Shown here in pieces: positions 34,190 through 46,424 of a stretch of DNA of 64,000 nucleotides. Source of the DNA: Xylaria sp. FL1777 (taxonomy: Eukaryota > Ascomycota > Sordariomycetes > Xylariales > Xylariaceae); assembly GCA_022578965.1 (NCBI GenBank), contig MU400629.1:1-64000 (forward strand), in the 5' to 3' direction. The position numbers and the translations under genes are program-made. Numbering within the stretch: the first letter of the stretch is position 1; every line of letters begins with the position of its first letter. The notes beneath the pieces are model-generated. The model did not search any database and was not told the DNA's origin. It was given only the letters and a program-made list of their open reading frames with translations.

Positions 34190-36228
34190 CTAGTATGCCT
34201 GGCCAGGTACTGGCTTTCGGCCAACTTGTCCCTGAGGTGGTGGACCTGGGGGTCCCCGATATTGAGGAGCGTTATTTGGGTTCATTGGGCTGGGCCCGGG
34301 AGGGCTATGCCGTCGATTCATTCCGCTGGGACTCTGAGATCGCTGTTGACGAGGCCCCGGAGACTGAGCGCGAGGACCAGGGCTCATGGGAGGAGGACCG
34401 GCTGGAGAAGCAGGACGACCGGTATGCGGACTCATAGGTCGTCCTCCAGCAGGCGAGTAGGGACGCATTTGGGCGGGAGATTGAGGTCGTCCTCCGGCTG
34501 GCGAATAAGGACGCATCTGAGCGGGAGACTGAGGTCGTCCATTCATGGGTCGCATGGGAGATTCTGGACGACCCTGAGGCGGGGGACCGGAGGGGTAGTT
34601 AGGAGCGTAATTCGGGCCAGGGCCACGAGGGGGACCACGCGGGCCACTAGGGTTGACTGGAGGACCACCGTTACGAGGACCTGGAGGGCCACCGGCTGGA
34701 CGGGGCTTCACAGGGCGGGTAGAGAGACAAGTCCTAGGCACAACACCTTGCTGAGAGCGGTCGAGGCGGATACATAGAGCCTAGTACAAAATTAGTTTTT
34801 GGAAGTAATTTGTATGAATGATTTACTTACCCATCCATCATCATACTCATGGAGAATCCGCACCAGGTGTCCAGCTTGAAGTTCCAGCTCATCATCCATA
34901 GATGGTTTGAAATCCAGCTGGACTCGATGAACAGCTGAGGATGGTGGGCCACCAGCTTCAGCGATAGCTGCCGCACTCTTCGAGGGACCGGGAGATTGAC
35001 CAGGAGCGACGGAGTTCATACTGTATTCGGTGCCAGTAGGGCTTGGCGGGAGGGGTGGCATAGTAAGGTCAAGTGGTTCAGGAGCTTCCTTGCGGGTTGA
35101 TGCCTTTCGAGTCAATGAAATTGAAGTACTAACAGCGGCAGCAGTGGCAACAGCAGCAACGGCCGCACCAGCAGTTTCAGCGGTGCTAGGTGTAGTAGGA
35201 GTGGAGGGTAAATCAGTAGTTTGAGCCATGCCAACAACATGTTCGGGAGAGTCGAACGGGTTAGCTGGTTCACGGGAGGCGGATGGCTCGTTTACTGTGG
35301 GGGAATGAGCACGTGCGGTATCATTGAAAGGGTTCTCAGGATTATTGCCATTAGCTGTTGAAGGGCGCTCCCACATGCTACCTCCTTTTTCACGGGTTGC
35401 ACTCTGTTGGTTTGCACCGGCAGTAGCGAGCATTAGACCGGCACCTTTACTCGAACGTCTCTCATTGAAGGTTGGGTTAAATTGGGTGACGGGTCGCAAG
35501 CTAAGCCGAGGCGCCGTAGCGCTAGTTCGTGTGGTACGAACAGAATCAGTACGACCGCCGGCAAAGGCTCCATTAACCTTCTCGTCATCCTGTGCGCGTT
35601 GTTGCTCGAGCTGCCTTCTGCGCTTGCTGAAAAGGAAAAAGACGAGTAAACCGATAGCAAAGAGACCACCCAAGACACCGATGGCGATACCTGCCTTTAC
35701 GGCAGGGCTGGTATCTGAGCTTGATGAGCTTGCGGAAGAAGTAGAACTGGACGATGCGGCCGCCTCTGTAGCACTGATAGAGCTAGTGGTGTGGACAGTT
35801 GTAGGGAACTGTGTGTGCTGCTCCACAGGGGTGCTGCTTGCCAAAGCAAGTGTCGATTCGCCATTGAGGTCAACTGAGGGGGAGAAGCCCAAGGATCCGG
35901 GCAAACTCTCACTAGTTTCGTTCGCGTTGACTTCAGCAGCCGCTGAGGTCACCTTGGGTGAGGCCGCTGTTACATTGTCCGCAGAGTTGGCCTTCTGGGT
36001 TGTATCTGCGGGTACTCCAACCGTTGTATAACCGGCGATAGGACCATCAAAGGTTGGCGACATGGTAGTATAGACGGTTTTGTATATAGTTTCGGGGGAT
36101 CTTTCTTGCAGCGTAGGCGCTGCATCTTTGAAAGGATTGAGTTCACTTGCGACACTTTCAACACCCTGGACGAAGTTGTCCCAGTGCTGATGCGCGTGTC
36201 GCACGTGCATGTGCTTGTGGCTCGGCAT
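34190..36228 (-). CDS. Single-pass membrane protein with cytosolic SH3 domain
   Basis: Two exons on the minus strand: 36228-34831 and 34780-34190, split by a 50-base intron inside the SH3 domain, giving 662 residues. The ATG at 36228 was chosen because the frame further upstream lacks ATG. Residues 1-178 are Ser/Thr-rich with His-rich first residues and would be outside the membrane. Residues 179-200 form one transmembrane helix followed by KRRR, which fixes the tail in the cytosol. The SH3 domain is at about 433-490 (VQLDFKPSMDDELELQAGHLV, DDGWALC, GVVPRTCL). After it come 170 residues of Pro-rich sequence with RPQSP/RPYSP repeats, possible partners for SH3 domains. The plan recalls yeast Fus1 (membrane protein with cytosolic SH3), but orthology is not claimed. 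No N-terminal signal peptide is seen, so it may be type III. Confidence 0.75.
34436..34531 (-). repeat. 48-base tandem repeat in SH3 protein gene
   Basis: Two 48-base units (34436-34483 and 34484-34531) differing at only a few positions, plus a partial third. Each codes for a 16-residue unit with MRPYSP and GGRPQSP. Copy number could vary between strains. Confidence 0.8.
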
Positions 36229-39138
36229 TTTGGTCGTTAGTATTCGAGTTAGATGTCCTCGGTCATTAACAAATTCCTTGATGTAGGCAGGTGTCCTCTT
36301 CTCGATTCCAATTGTTGCCTGTGCATATATCCCTTCTAAAGAAAACAAGAATTGGCTCGTGTTTTTCTCAAGCTGGCCTATCAATTGGCGGGAGCCGTTC
36401 CAAATGCAACCGGTGACAGTGATTCGGTATGGTGAAGACAAACGTGGCAATAATTAATGAGCGTCTACTCGCGCTTTTTTCCGTGGATGAATTGAAGGCG
36501 TCAAGCGGTAACGAAGGGACTCGTGGGTGGGCCGGATGTTGGTCGTCGTAAGTCAAAAAAGAGAGAATGGTCCTCTAGGGAGTACAGTCGGGTTGGCTAG
36601 GATGAGACAAATAAAGGAGTGAATGGAACTGTACGAGGATCCGAACGAAGGGGGAAGAAGCCCAACACTCGATCGTGAGCGACGGAGGGAGAGGGACGCT
36701 GTGGGATGCGACGTAAAGAGAGGAGGAGGCGAAAGGAGAGAGAAAGGGAGGAAACCAGTACAGCGCTAGAAGGAGGGAGCAGGTGCTGAGAGTGGCCTGT
36801 GGCGTTGGTCGATCCTGGTCGGCTGATTGGCTGGTGTGGTTGCCTAGCGGAGTCCGAAGGCACTGGCAGCTTGACCAGGAACGGGCATGACATCGTCGCC
36901 TCATTAATTTTGTAGGCAGTGTCGGTACCTGTATAAAGGAATACAGGGTACATTTGCGCAGTACCTGTTGAGGACTGAAAGCACGTACCATTGTGATCAT
37001 GAACTATATTAGTTTCTAGATCTGCATAATAAATTTCAGTCAATTGTTCGCCGGATCATACTCATCATAAATTGTTTAATGTGACAAAAGCGCCGATGGA
37101 TACATATTCTTTGTCTGCATATGGGCCTGAGCTGTACCAATTCCAGCTATATACAACTTATGCCTCAAGCCTCTGGTACACACACCGTAATTTAGTCTCT
37201 TCTATCAATATGTGTGGTTGTGGGTTGATATTGCAGCAAGTCTAAGACACACCAATGTTTACTGTAAATGTTACACCATGTAGGTATACCTACTACCTAC
37301 ACATACTACACAATTTCTTCGTAGGCTTTCTGTTCACCCTGCTACGGCAACGCTCTCCCGACTTAAACAAATTTCTCTTGTCCTTTGCTGTTATTATCCC
37401 AAGTGATAAATGCTATCACGTCCTTCAACCAGAATTTGTGAATGTGCAACTGTCTTCATCCAACTGACCGGCTAATCTTAGTGCAGAACAGCTACACTAC
37501 ACTACCTACTTAGGTACTCTAAGGAAGTACTTAAAGAAAGTACACTAGCTCTGGTTGGTGGGCTGAGACGATCTATTTCTGATTTCGATATGCAACCAGA
37601 GCTCTAGCTATCCTCACCGCTCCACTGTTGCAGGTACGCATCCCCCGCCTTCAGGTACCAGCCCGGTTCGATTGGTGGGCGCGTTGCTTTCGGGTGGACC
37701 CAGTGAAATTCGCCGACAGGGGTCGACGACATTCCAGCAAATCAGCACTCGGCTCTAGAATCCGACCCCTTTTCCACGCGTCTGGTGACGGAACCCGTCG
37801 GTTTAGTGTAGTTTATTTTTCTTCCTTCGATGATACGATCCTGCTCGTGATGGACGCCGACAACTGAAGACTGAGCCTTACAAAGAGGCTCGGCATTCAG
37901 CCTTTATGGATACCTTATATATGTGAGTTGCACTCGCTTCGACGCAAATGACTCAGCCTGGCCGTGCCGTACTACGGAGGCAAGATCTTCTTAATCGGAT
38001 AACCCTGCATGTATGTAGATCTCCAACATTGCGGACAATGCGGGATGGCATTTTGCTACATGTATGTATATGTACACGTGTACTGTGGTTTTGGCAAACC
38101 GCCGTAGTAATCGGTGAAATTGCTTGTCAAGGCTGTGCAACAGAGGAAGTTAACTATGACGTCTTTTTTACTCATGTCCAGGGTTTCATTTAGCAATGTC
38201 AAATCTTCATCTCTTCGTTTGTTTCGAAGGATTCATCCTAATCTTTTCCATTGTTTCCATGCCAAGAACGGCCCAAGCTCCCGAGCTCTTTTTGGAGAAA
38301 GAGGTTCCTATGTAAGTACCAAGCCTTTTGGCCCGTGCTTATCTATGTACTGTACACATGTAGTTAGCCCCGACGATCTTCATCTTCGGGCACATCTAAC
38401 AGAGCGCCAATCGTGTGATTCTGAGAGTTCTAGCCTGGAAGTTTGAGACTTTTCAAACGAGCTCGCATATTTTGCGATGAATTAGGAGTAAATCGTGATA
38501 TAGTACAAGGTTCATGACATCACCTTCATTCCGACAACGTGGTTCACCAAACCGACAGAGTTGTTGATTGTTCGTTCGCTCGAGAGTGGGACGCCTGGCT
38601 TGTAAGTATTATACGCTACCACAAATGCCAGAGTGCATCTCCTATCCATCCAGCGTAGCGTAGCTAAGATAAAAGATCAGGCGTCAGGTGATTATCAGCT
38701 GATACCTTCTGACATACACACACACGTGGAGATATATACGTATGCAGAAGGACAATCACCTAGTGTACAAATGGGAAAAGGCTTAAGGAGCTCGTGATAT
38801 TAGAAGTTTCCTAACTTTAGTACGATTGGGTAGTATATACACTTTATACTGGTAATAATATAGGCACAATGCATCAAGAAGACAAATCGTCGACCCGAAC
38901 ATGAGACGTAACCTTGTTACTTAGGAATAATGTAGTCCACTAGCTAGTTAGAGGGTGTTTATATATCACCGTCGAGGCTGATCATCTTCCTCTGACGGGG
39001 CCAATGTCACAAAGTTCATTGCCATCATGGCCAGCATGAACATGAACATATGAGAAATGAGTTCCATGTCGCCGTTCGTACCTACACTCTTGGAGTTCAA
39101 TCCAATTGTGCTGACAATGTAGGTATGGTCTCAAGAAT
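36229..39138. other. Gene-poor 2.9-kb stretch
   Basis: Promoter of the SH3 gene and 3' side of NAF1. No gene supported; open frames at 37628-37867 and 38114-38446 lack ATG starts and recognisable features. Small ACACACAC and TACGTATG runs near 38715-38745. Confidence 0.5.
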
Positions 39139-40923
39139 TTAGTCATGCCCTCCTTGTCCCGGCCACTGACTATGTTGACTATGTTGACCATATTGTCCGG
39201 TCCACTGATTGTTCTGTTGGTTTTGTTGAGACTGAACCTGATTCTGTAGAGCTGCCCAGAAATTCGGATTGAAATACATCCCGTTCGTGCCTTGCTGACC
39301 AGTGAATTGAGGCGGTGGAGGAGGGTAAAAACCCGGCTGAGTGTTCTGTGGCCAGGGGAAAGGAAATTGTTGGTTGGCCGGTTGATGCGATTGCTGGGCA
39401 TTTGGCTGGGGTGGAGGGAAGACTGGATAAGGCTGGTTGCTCACTGGTATGGGAGGAGCAGAAGGTAGGTTGTATTGTTGTGTAGGTGGTTGCTGGAAGC
39501 TTTGAGCTCCCTCGCTTTCTTGACCCTGTGGCCTTGGTGGTAATGGATATCCACCACGTGCGTTAACACCACGATTGCCACGTCCGCCGCGACCGCGGCT
39601 CCCTCTGCCTCGAAAATCGCCTCGGTTTTCCCGATATGTACCGCCATGGCCTGAAAAGCTACTCGAGGGCTCATCACCTCCATAAGAGGACTGGCTTTGC
39701 CCAAACCCTACTGGTCGTGCTAATGGTTTATAAGGACCGTCTTCGTCGTCATCATCATACTTCAACCCATTAGAGGTAGTAGAAGCTCCCGTAGTAGTGG
39801 CATCGTTGCGTCCACCTCGGCCAGCTGCGCCATCCCGACCACCACGTGCTCCCCGCTTCTTGGCTTTCAGTTGTCGCTTGTGCTCTGCCTCTTTCTCGTC
39901 GTCCGAAAATTCGATTTCGTCTTCGGCGACTTCCTCATCGTGCCAGTTACTTGCATCCGTGCCTTTGTTGGCTTTGAGCACCTGTGTTAGCCCAAGACTA
40001 GCAAGTGCTGGTGGATAGTAAATTTTCGTCCCGGTTTCTAACCCGAAAGACTTGATTTCTTCCTCACTTGTGAAGCCTGCTGTGTATCGCGGCTCTCGCA
40101 CAGCCGCAATCACATCCGCCAAGGCAGCTATTACAGTTCGGTCTTCAAGACAGAGAACGGAACCTGTGTCAAGTACTTGGTACTCTCCGGTTGTGTTTGC
40201 CTTGATAACAGCAGTGTTATCGACGAAATGTTCAATCGTACCAAGCTCAACTATCTCCATTTCAGGCGTAATATCCACCTCGGGTCGCGGGATAATAGCT
40301 TCAGGGAGCTCATTTTTAGTTCGCACGAGTCCGGAACCACTACCTTTCCCTTTTCCGTCACCTTCATCGTCAGATCCACCATCCATTTCCATAAGTATGC
40401 GAGCGGTCTCCTCGGGTCCAAGGATCTTGTAGTCTTTCTCATCATCAGAGTCATCGTCAGAGTCATCCGAACTACTAGAGTCAGAGGATGACTCGTAGGG
40501 CGATGAATCCACCTCCCACTCTGGGTTCTCTCCTCGCGTGTCAACATCCCCATTTTCTAGAGGTTCTCTGGTTTCTGTTGCATTTTGGGTTTCTGATGTA
40601 ACCGCCTTGTTCGTTTCCGATGGAGCAGGAGCAGCATCCTTACTTGAATCTGATGAAATAGGTGCTGGTTCTGGTACAGGATCTAAGCCACCAAGCAGGG
40701 CCTCTAATCCTGACGTGAGCGATGGTGGACTTGGTGGGTGGTCAACAGCCATCTCGTCACCGGGAGCCTCATCTTCTGCAATGTGTGGATTGGTATTGCT
40801 AACACTTGTCGGCTGAGATTCCTCTGTGGCCGCCTGATCATGGGTCACCGACGTAGGCGCAACATTGCTGCTACCTGTAGCGGGTTGTAACGTGCTAAGC
40901 CCAGGAATCTGGAAGCTAGACAT
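39139..40923 (-). CDS. NAF1: H/ACA snoRNP assembly factor NAF1
   Basis: Single exon, 594 residues; ATG at 40923 (MSSFQIPG). The N-terminal third is acidic, Ser/Asp-rich (about 145-175). The Gar1/Naf1 core lies at about residues 215-330: PEMEIVELGTIEHFVDN, TAVIKAN, VLDTGSVLCLEDR and the GFTSEEEIKSFGLETGTKIYY strand pattern. Next is a basic RGG-rich stretch, then a Pro/Gln-rich tail with FPWPQN and FYPPPPPQF. This is the order seen in fungal Naf1. Naf1 holds the place of Gar1 during early assembly of box H/ACA RNPs, which guide pseudouridylation and (in many eukaryotes) telomerase RNA. Expected in the nucleoplasm. It is transcribed divergently from the ALG9-type gene. Confidence 0.87.
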   Translation of the reverse strand: MSSFQIPGLSTLQPATGSSNVAPTSVTHDQAATEESQPTSVSNTNPHIAEDEAPGDEMAVDHPPSPPSLTSGLEALLGGLDPVPEPAPISSDSSKDAAPAPSETNKAVTSETQNATETREPLENGDVDTRGENPEWEVDSSPYESSSDSSSSDDSDDDSDDEKDYKILGPEETARILMEMDGGSDDEGDGKGKGSGSGLVRTKNELPEAIIPRPEVDITPEMEIVELGTIEHFVDNTAVIKANTTGEYQVLDTGSVLCLEDRTVIAALADVIAAVREPRYTAGFTSEEEIKSFGLETGTKIYYPPALASLGLTQVLKANKGTDASNWHDEEVAEDEIEFSDDEKEAEHKRQLKAKKRGARGGRDGAAGRGGRNDATTTGASTTSNGLKYDDDDEDGPYKPLARPVGFGQSQSSYGGDEPSSSFSGHGGTYRENRGDFRGRGSRGRGGRGNRGVNARGGYPLPPRPQGQESEGAQSFQQPPTQQYNLPSAPPIPVSNQPYPVFPPPQPNAQQSHQPANQQFPFPWPQNTQPGFYPPPPPQFTGQQGTNGMYFNPNFWAALQNQVQSQQNQQNNQWTGQYGQHSQHSQWPGQGGHD

Positions 40924-41633
40924 GGTGGCGTAAGTAAGGGAATCGCGAGCGTTGAAATGGTTGCTTTCGCCAATATGAATGCTGTGATCTATACTCGTAA
41001 ATCTGATGTGATGTTGCTGGTATGGTGATGGCAAGCTCACCAGTTAGCAGACAGGTTGAGGCGTATCTCCCATAAAGCTGATGTTAAGAAACTTGTTTTT
41101 GTACACGAAATGATGTCTGAAACCCAACTTATTGTCGCCGGCTCACTAGGAATAAATAGCGATCACCAGGCGGTATATATACATCGTATTACAAGATTGG
41201 GTCAGACATTTGTAGCGGAAAGAAGAGCCCATGGCAGACGTCTTCGAGAAAATTAAAGTGGAAACACAGAGCAGACCCATTGAAATAGCTTATCGATATA
41301 GCTGCACATAAGAGGTGGGGGTTTCTTGATCAGGACCAACAATGAACGCTGATTGACCTATTTTGCGCCTGAGATATAACTGGGTGAAAAGGTGGGTCTT
41401 TCTTATCATGGGCAAGCCGAGCAGAAAGCTGAAGCGACCTGAACAAATGAACGTCATTTATCGGTGTTTTCGATTGGCCTCTCCTCCCCTCTAAATCTGT
41501 GCCTCTCAGTTTTGCAGACCACGACAGCTTCACCCCTTCGTTCCGCTTTTTCAACCCGCATGCGCGCACCCCGGTGGAGGAGAGCCACAAATATCTTATA
41601 CGGTCTGCGGCGCTGCCTTCCTTCCTTTCGACT
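40924..41633. other. Divergent promoter, NAF1 and ALG9-type genes
   Basis: 710-base spacer between two divergent housekeeping genes. No repeat or site of note. Confidence 0.5.
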
Positions 41634-43634
41634 ATGCCACCTACAGCTGCGACGGCAGCCAAACCACGAGAGGACTATGTCCATCCAGATGCGCAGCATG
41701 CAAAGAGGAAGAAGTATGCGCCATGTCGTCCAAAGATAGGGGGTTTTTGTATCTGAATGTGGACCGCTAATTGGAATCGTCGATGTAGAGCCCCCTCGCC
41801 CTTCGCTATTCAGCCAATTACCGCTTTCTACATTTTCCTAGCAGCAAACTTCACGGCCGCCCTCTTCGCGCCGGTCCAAGATTGCGACGAGACCTTCAAC
41901 TACTGGGAGCCCACACACTATCTCTCTCACGGCTACGGTCTGCAGACATGGGAGTACTCTCCAGACTTTGCCATCCGGAGCTGGTTCTATGTGACACTTC
42001 ATGCCATTGTAGGCAATTTTCGTAGACTGCTCCCTCGGCCTACCAAGGTAACTCGATCTGCAACACTGTGTTTGCATGGCTGTAGACGTTGATGTATCTT
42101 CCTAGGTTGCTGAGTTTTACTTCGTCCGATATTCCCTAGCTTTCCTCTGTGCATTTTGCCAGGTGCTCTTATTCCGCGTCATCAGCTTCACGCTGAACCC
42201 TAGGATTGGACTTTTCTTCCTCATGGCTCTCGTCATGTCCCCTGGCAACTTCAATGCTAGTGCCGCTTATCTACCATCTAGCTTCGCTATGTACATGTCA
42301 TTTCTAGGCGCTGCTGCTTTCATGAACTGGAGGGGCGGGCTTAGGACGTCATGGGGCATTTGGTGGTTTGCAGTTGGCGGTATATTAGGGTGGCCCTTTG
42401 CGTCAGCACTCTGCGCCCCTTTCATGCTCGAGGAGGCTATCTTTGCAGTCATAAGTGACCGAGAGCGCTTTTGGGAGACTGTGCTACGCGTAGGTCGTGG
42501 CGTGATTGCGGGGCTTTTACTTATTGTAAGTAAGCTTTGTTCATATAGGCACTGCCGGACTCTCACATGATATAGCTTGGTGACTCAACCGTCAATGCGT
42601 TCTTCTACCGCAAATTCGAGGTTGTAGCCTGGAACATCGTCAAGTACAACATATTTTCTTCCACTGGCGGCCCAAATCTTTACGGCACAGAGCCTTGGAC
42701 TTTCTATTTCCGCAATCTAGCCATCAACTTCAATGTCTGGTTTGTCTTGGCCTTACTCTCGCTCCCACTATTCCTTCTACAAAAGGCATTTACCTCGAAA
42801 TTGCACAGCTTCCAATCTGGGTTACGGACCATTGTGTTTCTCACACCGTTCTACATGTGGCTCGGCATCTTCACTTTACAGCCTCATAAAGAGGAGAGGT
42901 TTATGTACCCCGCCTATCCCTTTCTCGCCCTGAATGCGGCTCTCGCTCTTCACATAGTGCTTTCAGCCTTTGGTAGCTCAGATCCGAAGACTATAGTGGG
43001 AAAGATCCCAGCACGACTCAAGCTATTTGTTGTCTCTTCAGTGTTGTTAATTTCCCTGGATCTAGGTCTCACACGCATTGTGGGTATTTATACCGGGTAT
43101 TCAGCTCCGCTCAAAATCTACGAACCTCTCGGTGCTGGTGTTGCGGGAGAGTCAGGTATCGGTGGTCGCGGGGACAATGTCTGCTTCGCTAAGGAATGGT
43201 ACCGCTTCCCCAGCTCATACTTTCTTCCGCGCGACATGCACGCCAAATTCATCAGGTCGGAGTTCCGTGGATTGCTGCCGGGTGAGTTTTCGGAGGCCCG
43301 CACGGGTTTTGGCTTCTTCGGCGGAACCTGGTTGCCAACTAGCGGGTTAAATGATCGGAACGAGGAAGACATGGCGAAGTATGTCGATATTAGGCAATGT
43401 TCGTTCCTAGTGGATACACAGTATCCCGAGAATACGGACCCTTTGCCACCTCACGAACCGGATTATATTGCCGATGTCGATAAATGGGATATTGTCAAAT
43501 GCGAACCGTTCTTGGATACAAGCAGAACGCATTTGTTATCGAGAGTGCTTTGGATGCCAGAGTCTAATTTGATACCTGAGAAATATAGGAGGAGGTGGGG
43601 ACGGCATTGTTTGCTTCGGCGAAAATCGCCTTAA
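41634..43634 (+). CDS. ALG9: ALG9-type alpha-1,2-mannosyltransferase (GT22)
   Basis: Four exons: 41634-41713, 41789-42047, 42106-42525 and 42576-43634, giving 605 residues. All junctions keep frame (phases 2, 0, 0). The luminal catalytic loop reads APVQDCDETFNYWEPTHYL, including the acidic DCDE residues. The GT22 signature HKEERF is in LQPHKEERFMYP. Many hydrophobic segments give a polytopic ER membrane protein. ALG9 uses dolichol-phosphate mannose to add alpha-1,2 mannoses to the lipid-linked oligosaccharide for N-glycosylation. Length and the STGGPNLYGTEPWTFYF motif fit ALG9 rather than ALG12 or the GPI mannosyltransferases. The first exon carries only a short cytosolic lysine-rich N terminus. 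Confidence 0.87.
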
Positions 43635-44079
43635 TATAGGCATGGGGCTATATAAACTCGCAGATTTCAAAGATATATTAGTTTTCTTTCCCCTATCTCG
43701 TTCACGGCCTGCTGCTAGCATTGAACAATCAGGAAAAATGCTCCGGGCAAACTGCCGAATTCTGGTGTAGAAGACGGGAGGTTTCACGACATACTATACA
43801 CATGGTCGGGATAAAAGCAGCTATAGTGCATACTAGGTTGACTTTAGAGGACACCGGTAGTAGAATTGCAGGGAAGATGAAGCTATCGGTTTCGGATTAA
43901 TAAGGCCACGATGGCGAGCTTCCTATTTGGGCAGCCTGCACTCAACTAGCCTACATTAATACTATTACTACCGAGCAGCAACGTGCCATGTCATGCAAGA
44001 GTTTACTTCACGTGCTTACTTATACCTATACCTATATGTAAGGTAGTGTAGAATTTTGGTAGACTCGACCCAAAACTTA

Positions 44080-44106
44080 CTAGATGCTCTAGATGCTCTA
44101 GATGCT
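44080..44106 (+). repeat. Three copies of a 9-base repeat
   Basis: CTAGATGCT repeated three times head to tail without a mismatch. Confidence 0.9.
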
Positions 44107-44335
44107 CCTTACTTTCGCAAAATAGATTTGCTTCTCATCAATCATGCGCATTGCAAAGCCAAATCCACACGGCAGCCTTAATCCGTCGGTGATGGGGCAT
44201 TGCTTCCGTCTCCCAGCATTCGATCCCTTGCCGAAAGCACAGCCGAGTGGAATACACGATGCTTTACCAGACCTGTTCCTGCCTCCAACTCGCTTTGGCG
44301 CTCCCAACAGTAGGAATGGGTCGGCCTGTATACCA

Positions 44336-44379
44336 TATGTGGAAGGGGCGCTTCACACGGTGACTATATAGCCAGTTCT
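44336..44379 (+). repeat. 44-base element, copy 2
   Basis: Second copy of the element at 9986-10029, same orientation, 36 of 44 identical. Relative to the nearest genes the two copies point differently (one upstream of a minus-strand gene, this one upstream of a plus-strand gene). Confidence 0.65.
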
Positions 44380-45152
44380 ATGATCGAGCGCTGGATCCAA
44401 ACCTCCCTCAACTCCCTCAACAATACACACCCCATTTTGACCACTATCCCTGGTCTCCAAACGAAATTCTGGCCGGGATGTCCCCCTTGCCAGCCTTATT
44501 CCTTGCATATACGCTAAATAAGTTTACTATTATACGTGCAAACCGCTTAGTCATTGTCTAGAGTGTTTCACGCCACGGCGTCACTGACCACATGGACGGA
44601 CGGGCTTGAGTGAACATTGGATCTAGGGCTTCCACCGCTGTTCGACAAATTTGGCAGGAGATACGGCGACACGGCATCATCATTGGTCGTGTGAATTGTC
44701 ATGTAACGTTTGTCACGTAACGTCGGTTCCGAGCTATCAATGCCACCTACGTACGTGTGAACAACGCCAGCCACAAATACTACTACGACTAGACGAAAGC
44801 GCCTGTCTCGCATCCTCTTTGTGGCCGCCATCCGTTCGGGGAAGCCCCTTACTTGTGAGCACGCCTTTCCCTCTCTCCATGAAACGTTCTAATCAAACGA
44901 GGTAGTGCCGGTGCCCTTACATCGTTGCTATTTCTTACGCCGAATACAAGTCGGCCGATATACAACTCCGCCCATAACATGGCCGGCAGTTTGGTCACTC
45001 GTTGATGGTGTCCTATGTGGGTATATACCCAATCTTGGTCATGATCCTCTTGAACTCTTCGACTATATCTTGCTTGACTACCCCCGACTTGACGTTATAC
45101 TAGCTACCGGCGGAAACACAGGTTGTTTTCTCACTTGTTACAGTTTTCCATC

Positions 45153-46424
45153 ATGAAGAGCCTTCTTATCGCGTTAGGAGCTCAGCTGGCCGCAGGGCTA
45201 CCAGCGGAGAACCATGCTGAGCATTTACCTCATGTCAGAGATGAGGCTTTTCCTATCCTTGGACTTGCCAACATAACGAGGATTGGAATGTCAGACATCC
45301 AGGGCCGCAGCTTTACTGGCCCTTCCCTAAATGTAGACTTCCCGGATCCTTCGATAATCTATGGGGACGGCTCTTGGAAAGCATATGCGACATCATCCAA
45401 TGGCAAGAGTATTCCAGTTGCGACATCGTCTGATGCTTCTTCATGGACTCTCACGAGCAATGATGCGTTGCCCAATCCCGGCTCCTGGGTTGATGCGAAC
45501 GATAGAGGTATATGGGCGCCTGATGTTCAAAAGAACGTAAGTCTTCGAATCCCTAAACTAGTTATGTGTGCGGAAGATGCTAACATAACAATTAGGATGC
45601 GGGAACTTATGTTAGTAAGTAATACTCCGAGTTACTCCTTGTTTTAGCTGTTGTTTAGAGTAAAGGGGTCCCCCTGAGAGGCAGAATTGTGGTCTCCGAA
45701 CCTTTTCATTTCTTTGGAATTCCCACGAATATTGATCGAAAGGATAGTTACTAACCTATATGTTACAGTGTATTATACCGCCCATAAAAGTGGTGGATCA
45801 CACTGTATCGGTGCTGCGACCTCCGCCACGGCCTTGGGACCTTTCACGCCCCAAGGGGCACCCTTGATCTGCAATGATGCTGGTGGTGGTGTCATTGATG
45901 CTGCCGGCTATGATGATGGAACCAACCGTTGGATTTTTTGGAAAGTCGACGGCAACAGTCTTGGAGGAGCTACCACGTGCCAGGGTGGGACTCCATCGGG
46001 ATCCTACAAGTCTACTCCCATCATGATTCAGCGAATGGCGCGAGATGCGCTCACGCTTCTGGACAGCCCGAGCAAGATCCTGGACAACGAGGGCGCATCC
46101 AACAACGGTGTCGTCGAGGCGCCTTCTCTGTACAAGATTGGAAACGGAAATTACGTCCTGTTCTACAGCGCCCACTGCTACTCCAGCGACGACTACGACA
46201 TCGAGTATGCTTTCTCAAGCACCATCAACGGCGCCTACACCAACCGTGGCATCCTCCTCCGCTCCGCCGACAACAAGGGTGTCTGGGGACCTGGTGGGTT
46301 TGACATCGACCCCAATGGGCGCACAGCTATCTTCCATGGACGCGTCAAAGCTAACGATGGAAATGGCGCCCGCGAGCTATATAGCGCGACAGTCACGATC
46401 AACGGGCAAGCTATTAGTTTCTGA
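45153..46424 (+). CDS. Secreted GH43 arabinanase-like enzyme
   Basis: Three exons: 45153-45536, a 19-base microexon 45596-45614, and 45769-46424, giving 352 residues. The microexon is required: it supplies DAGTYV between WAPDVQKN and MYYTAHK, restoring the conserved WAPDV-x-K-N-DAG-x-Y-V-M-YY core. Signal peptide is residues 1-18 (MKSLLIALGAQLAAGLPA). The three GH43 acids are visible: Asp65 (FPDPS, base), Asp124 (WAPD, modulator) and Glu251 (VVEAPS, acid). Both introns have CTAAC branch sites. The five-bladed propeller fold of this family cleaves alpha-1,5-arabinan or releases arabinose; exact specificity is not certain. It would act on pectin side chains, alongside the GH127 gene 3 kb away. 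Confidence 0.87.

Larger units (their letters stand above)
43635..45152. other. Intergenic with shared element and 9-base repeat
   Basis: No gene seen in 1.5 kb. It includes the CTAGATGCT triple repeat (44080-44106) and copy 2 of the 44-base element (44336-44379). The last 250 bases are the promoter of the GH43 gene. Confidence 0.5.

Noticed and set aside
37650..37690. tRNA-like GGTTCGATT (B-box) word
   Set aside because: No matching A-box or cloverleaf stems at the right spacing.
38114..38446. 110-codon frame in the NAF1-distal gap
   Set aside because: Starts at GTG, no ATG context or family features; composition like spacer.
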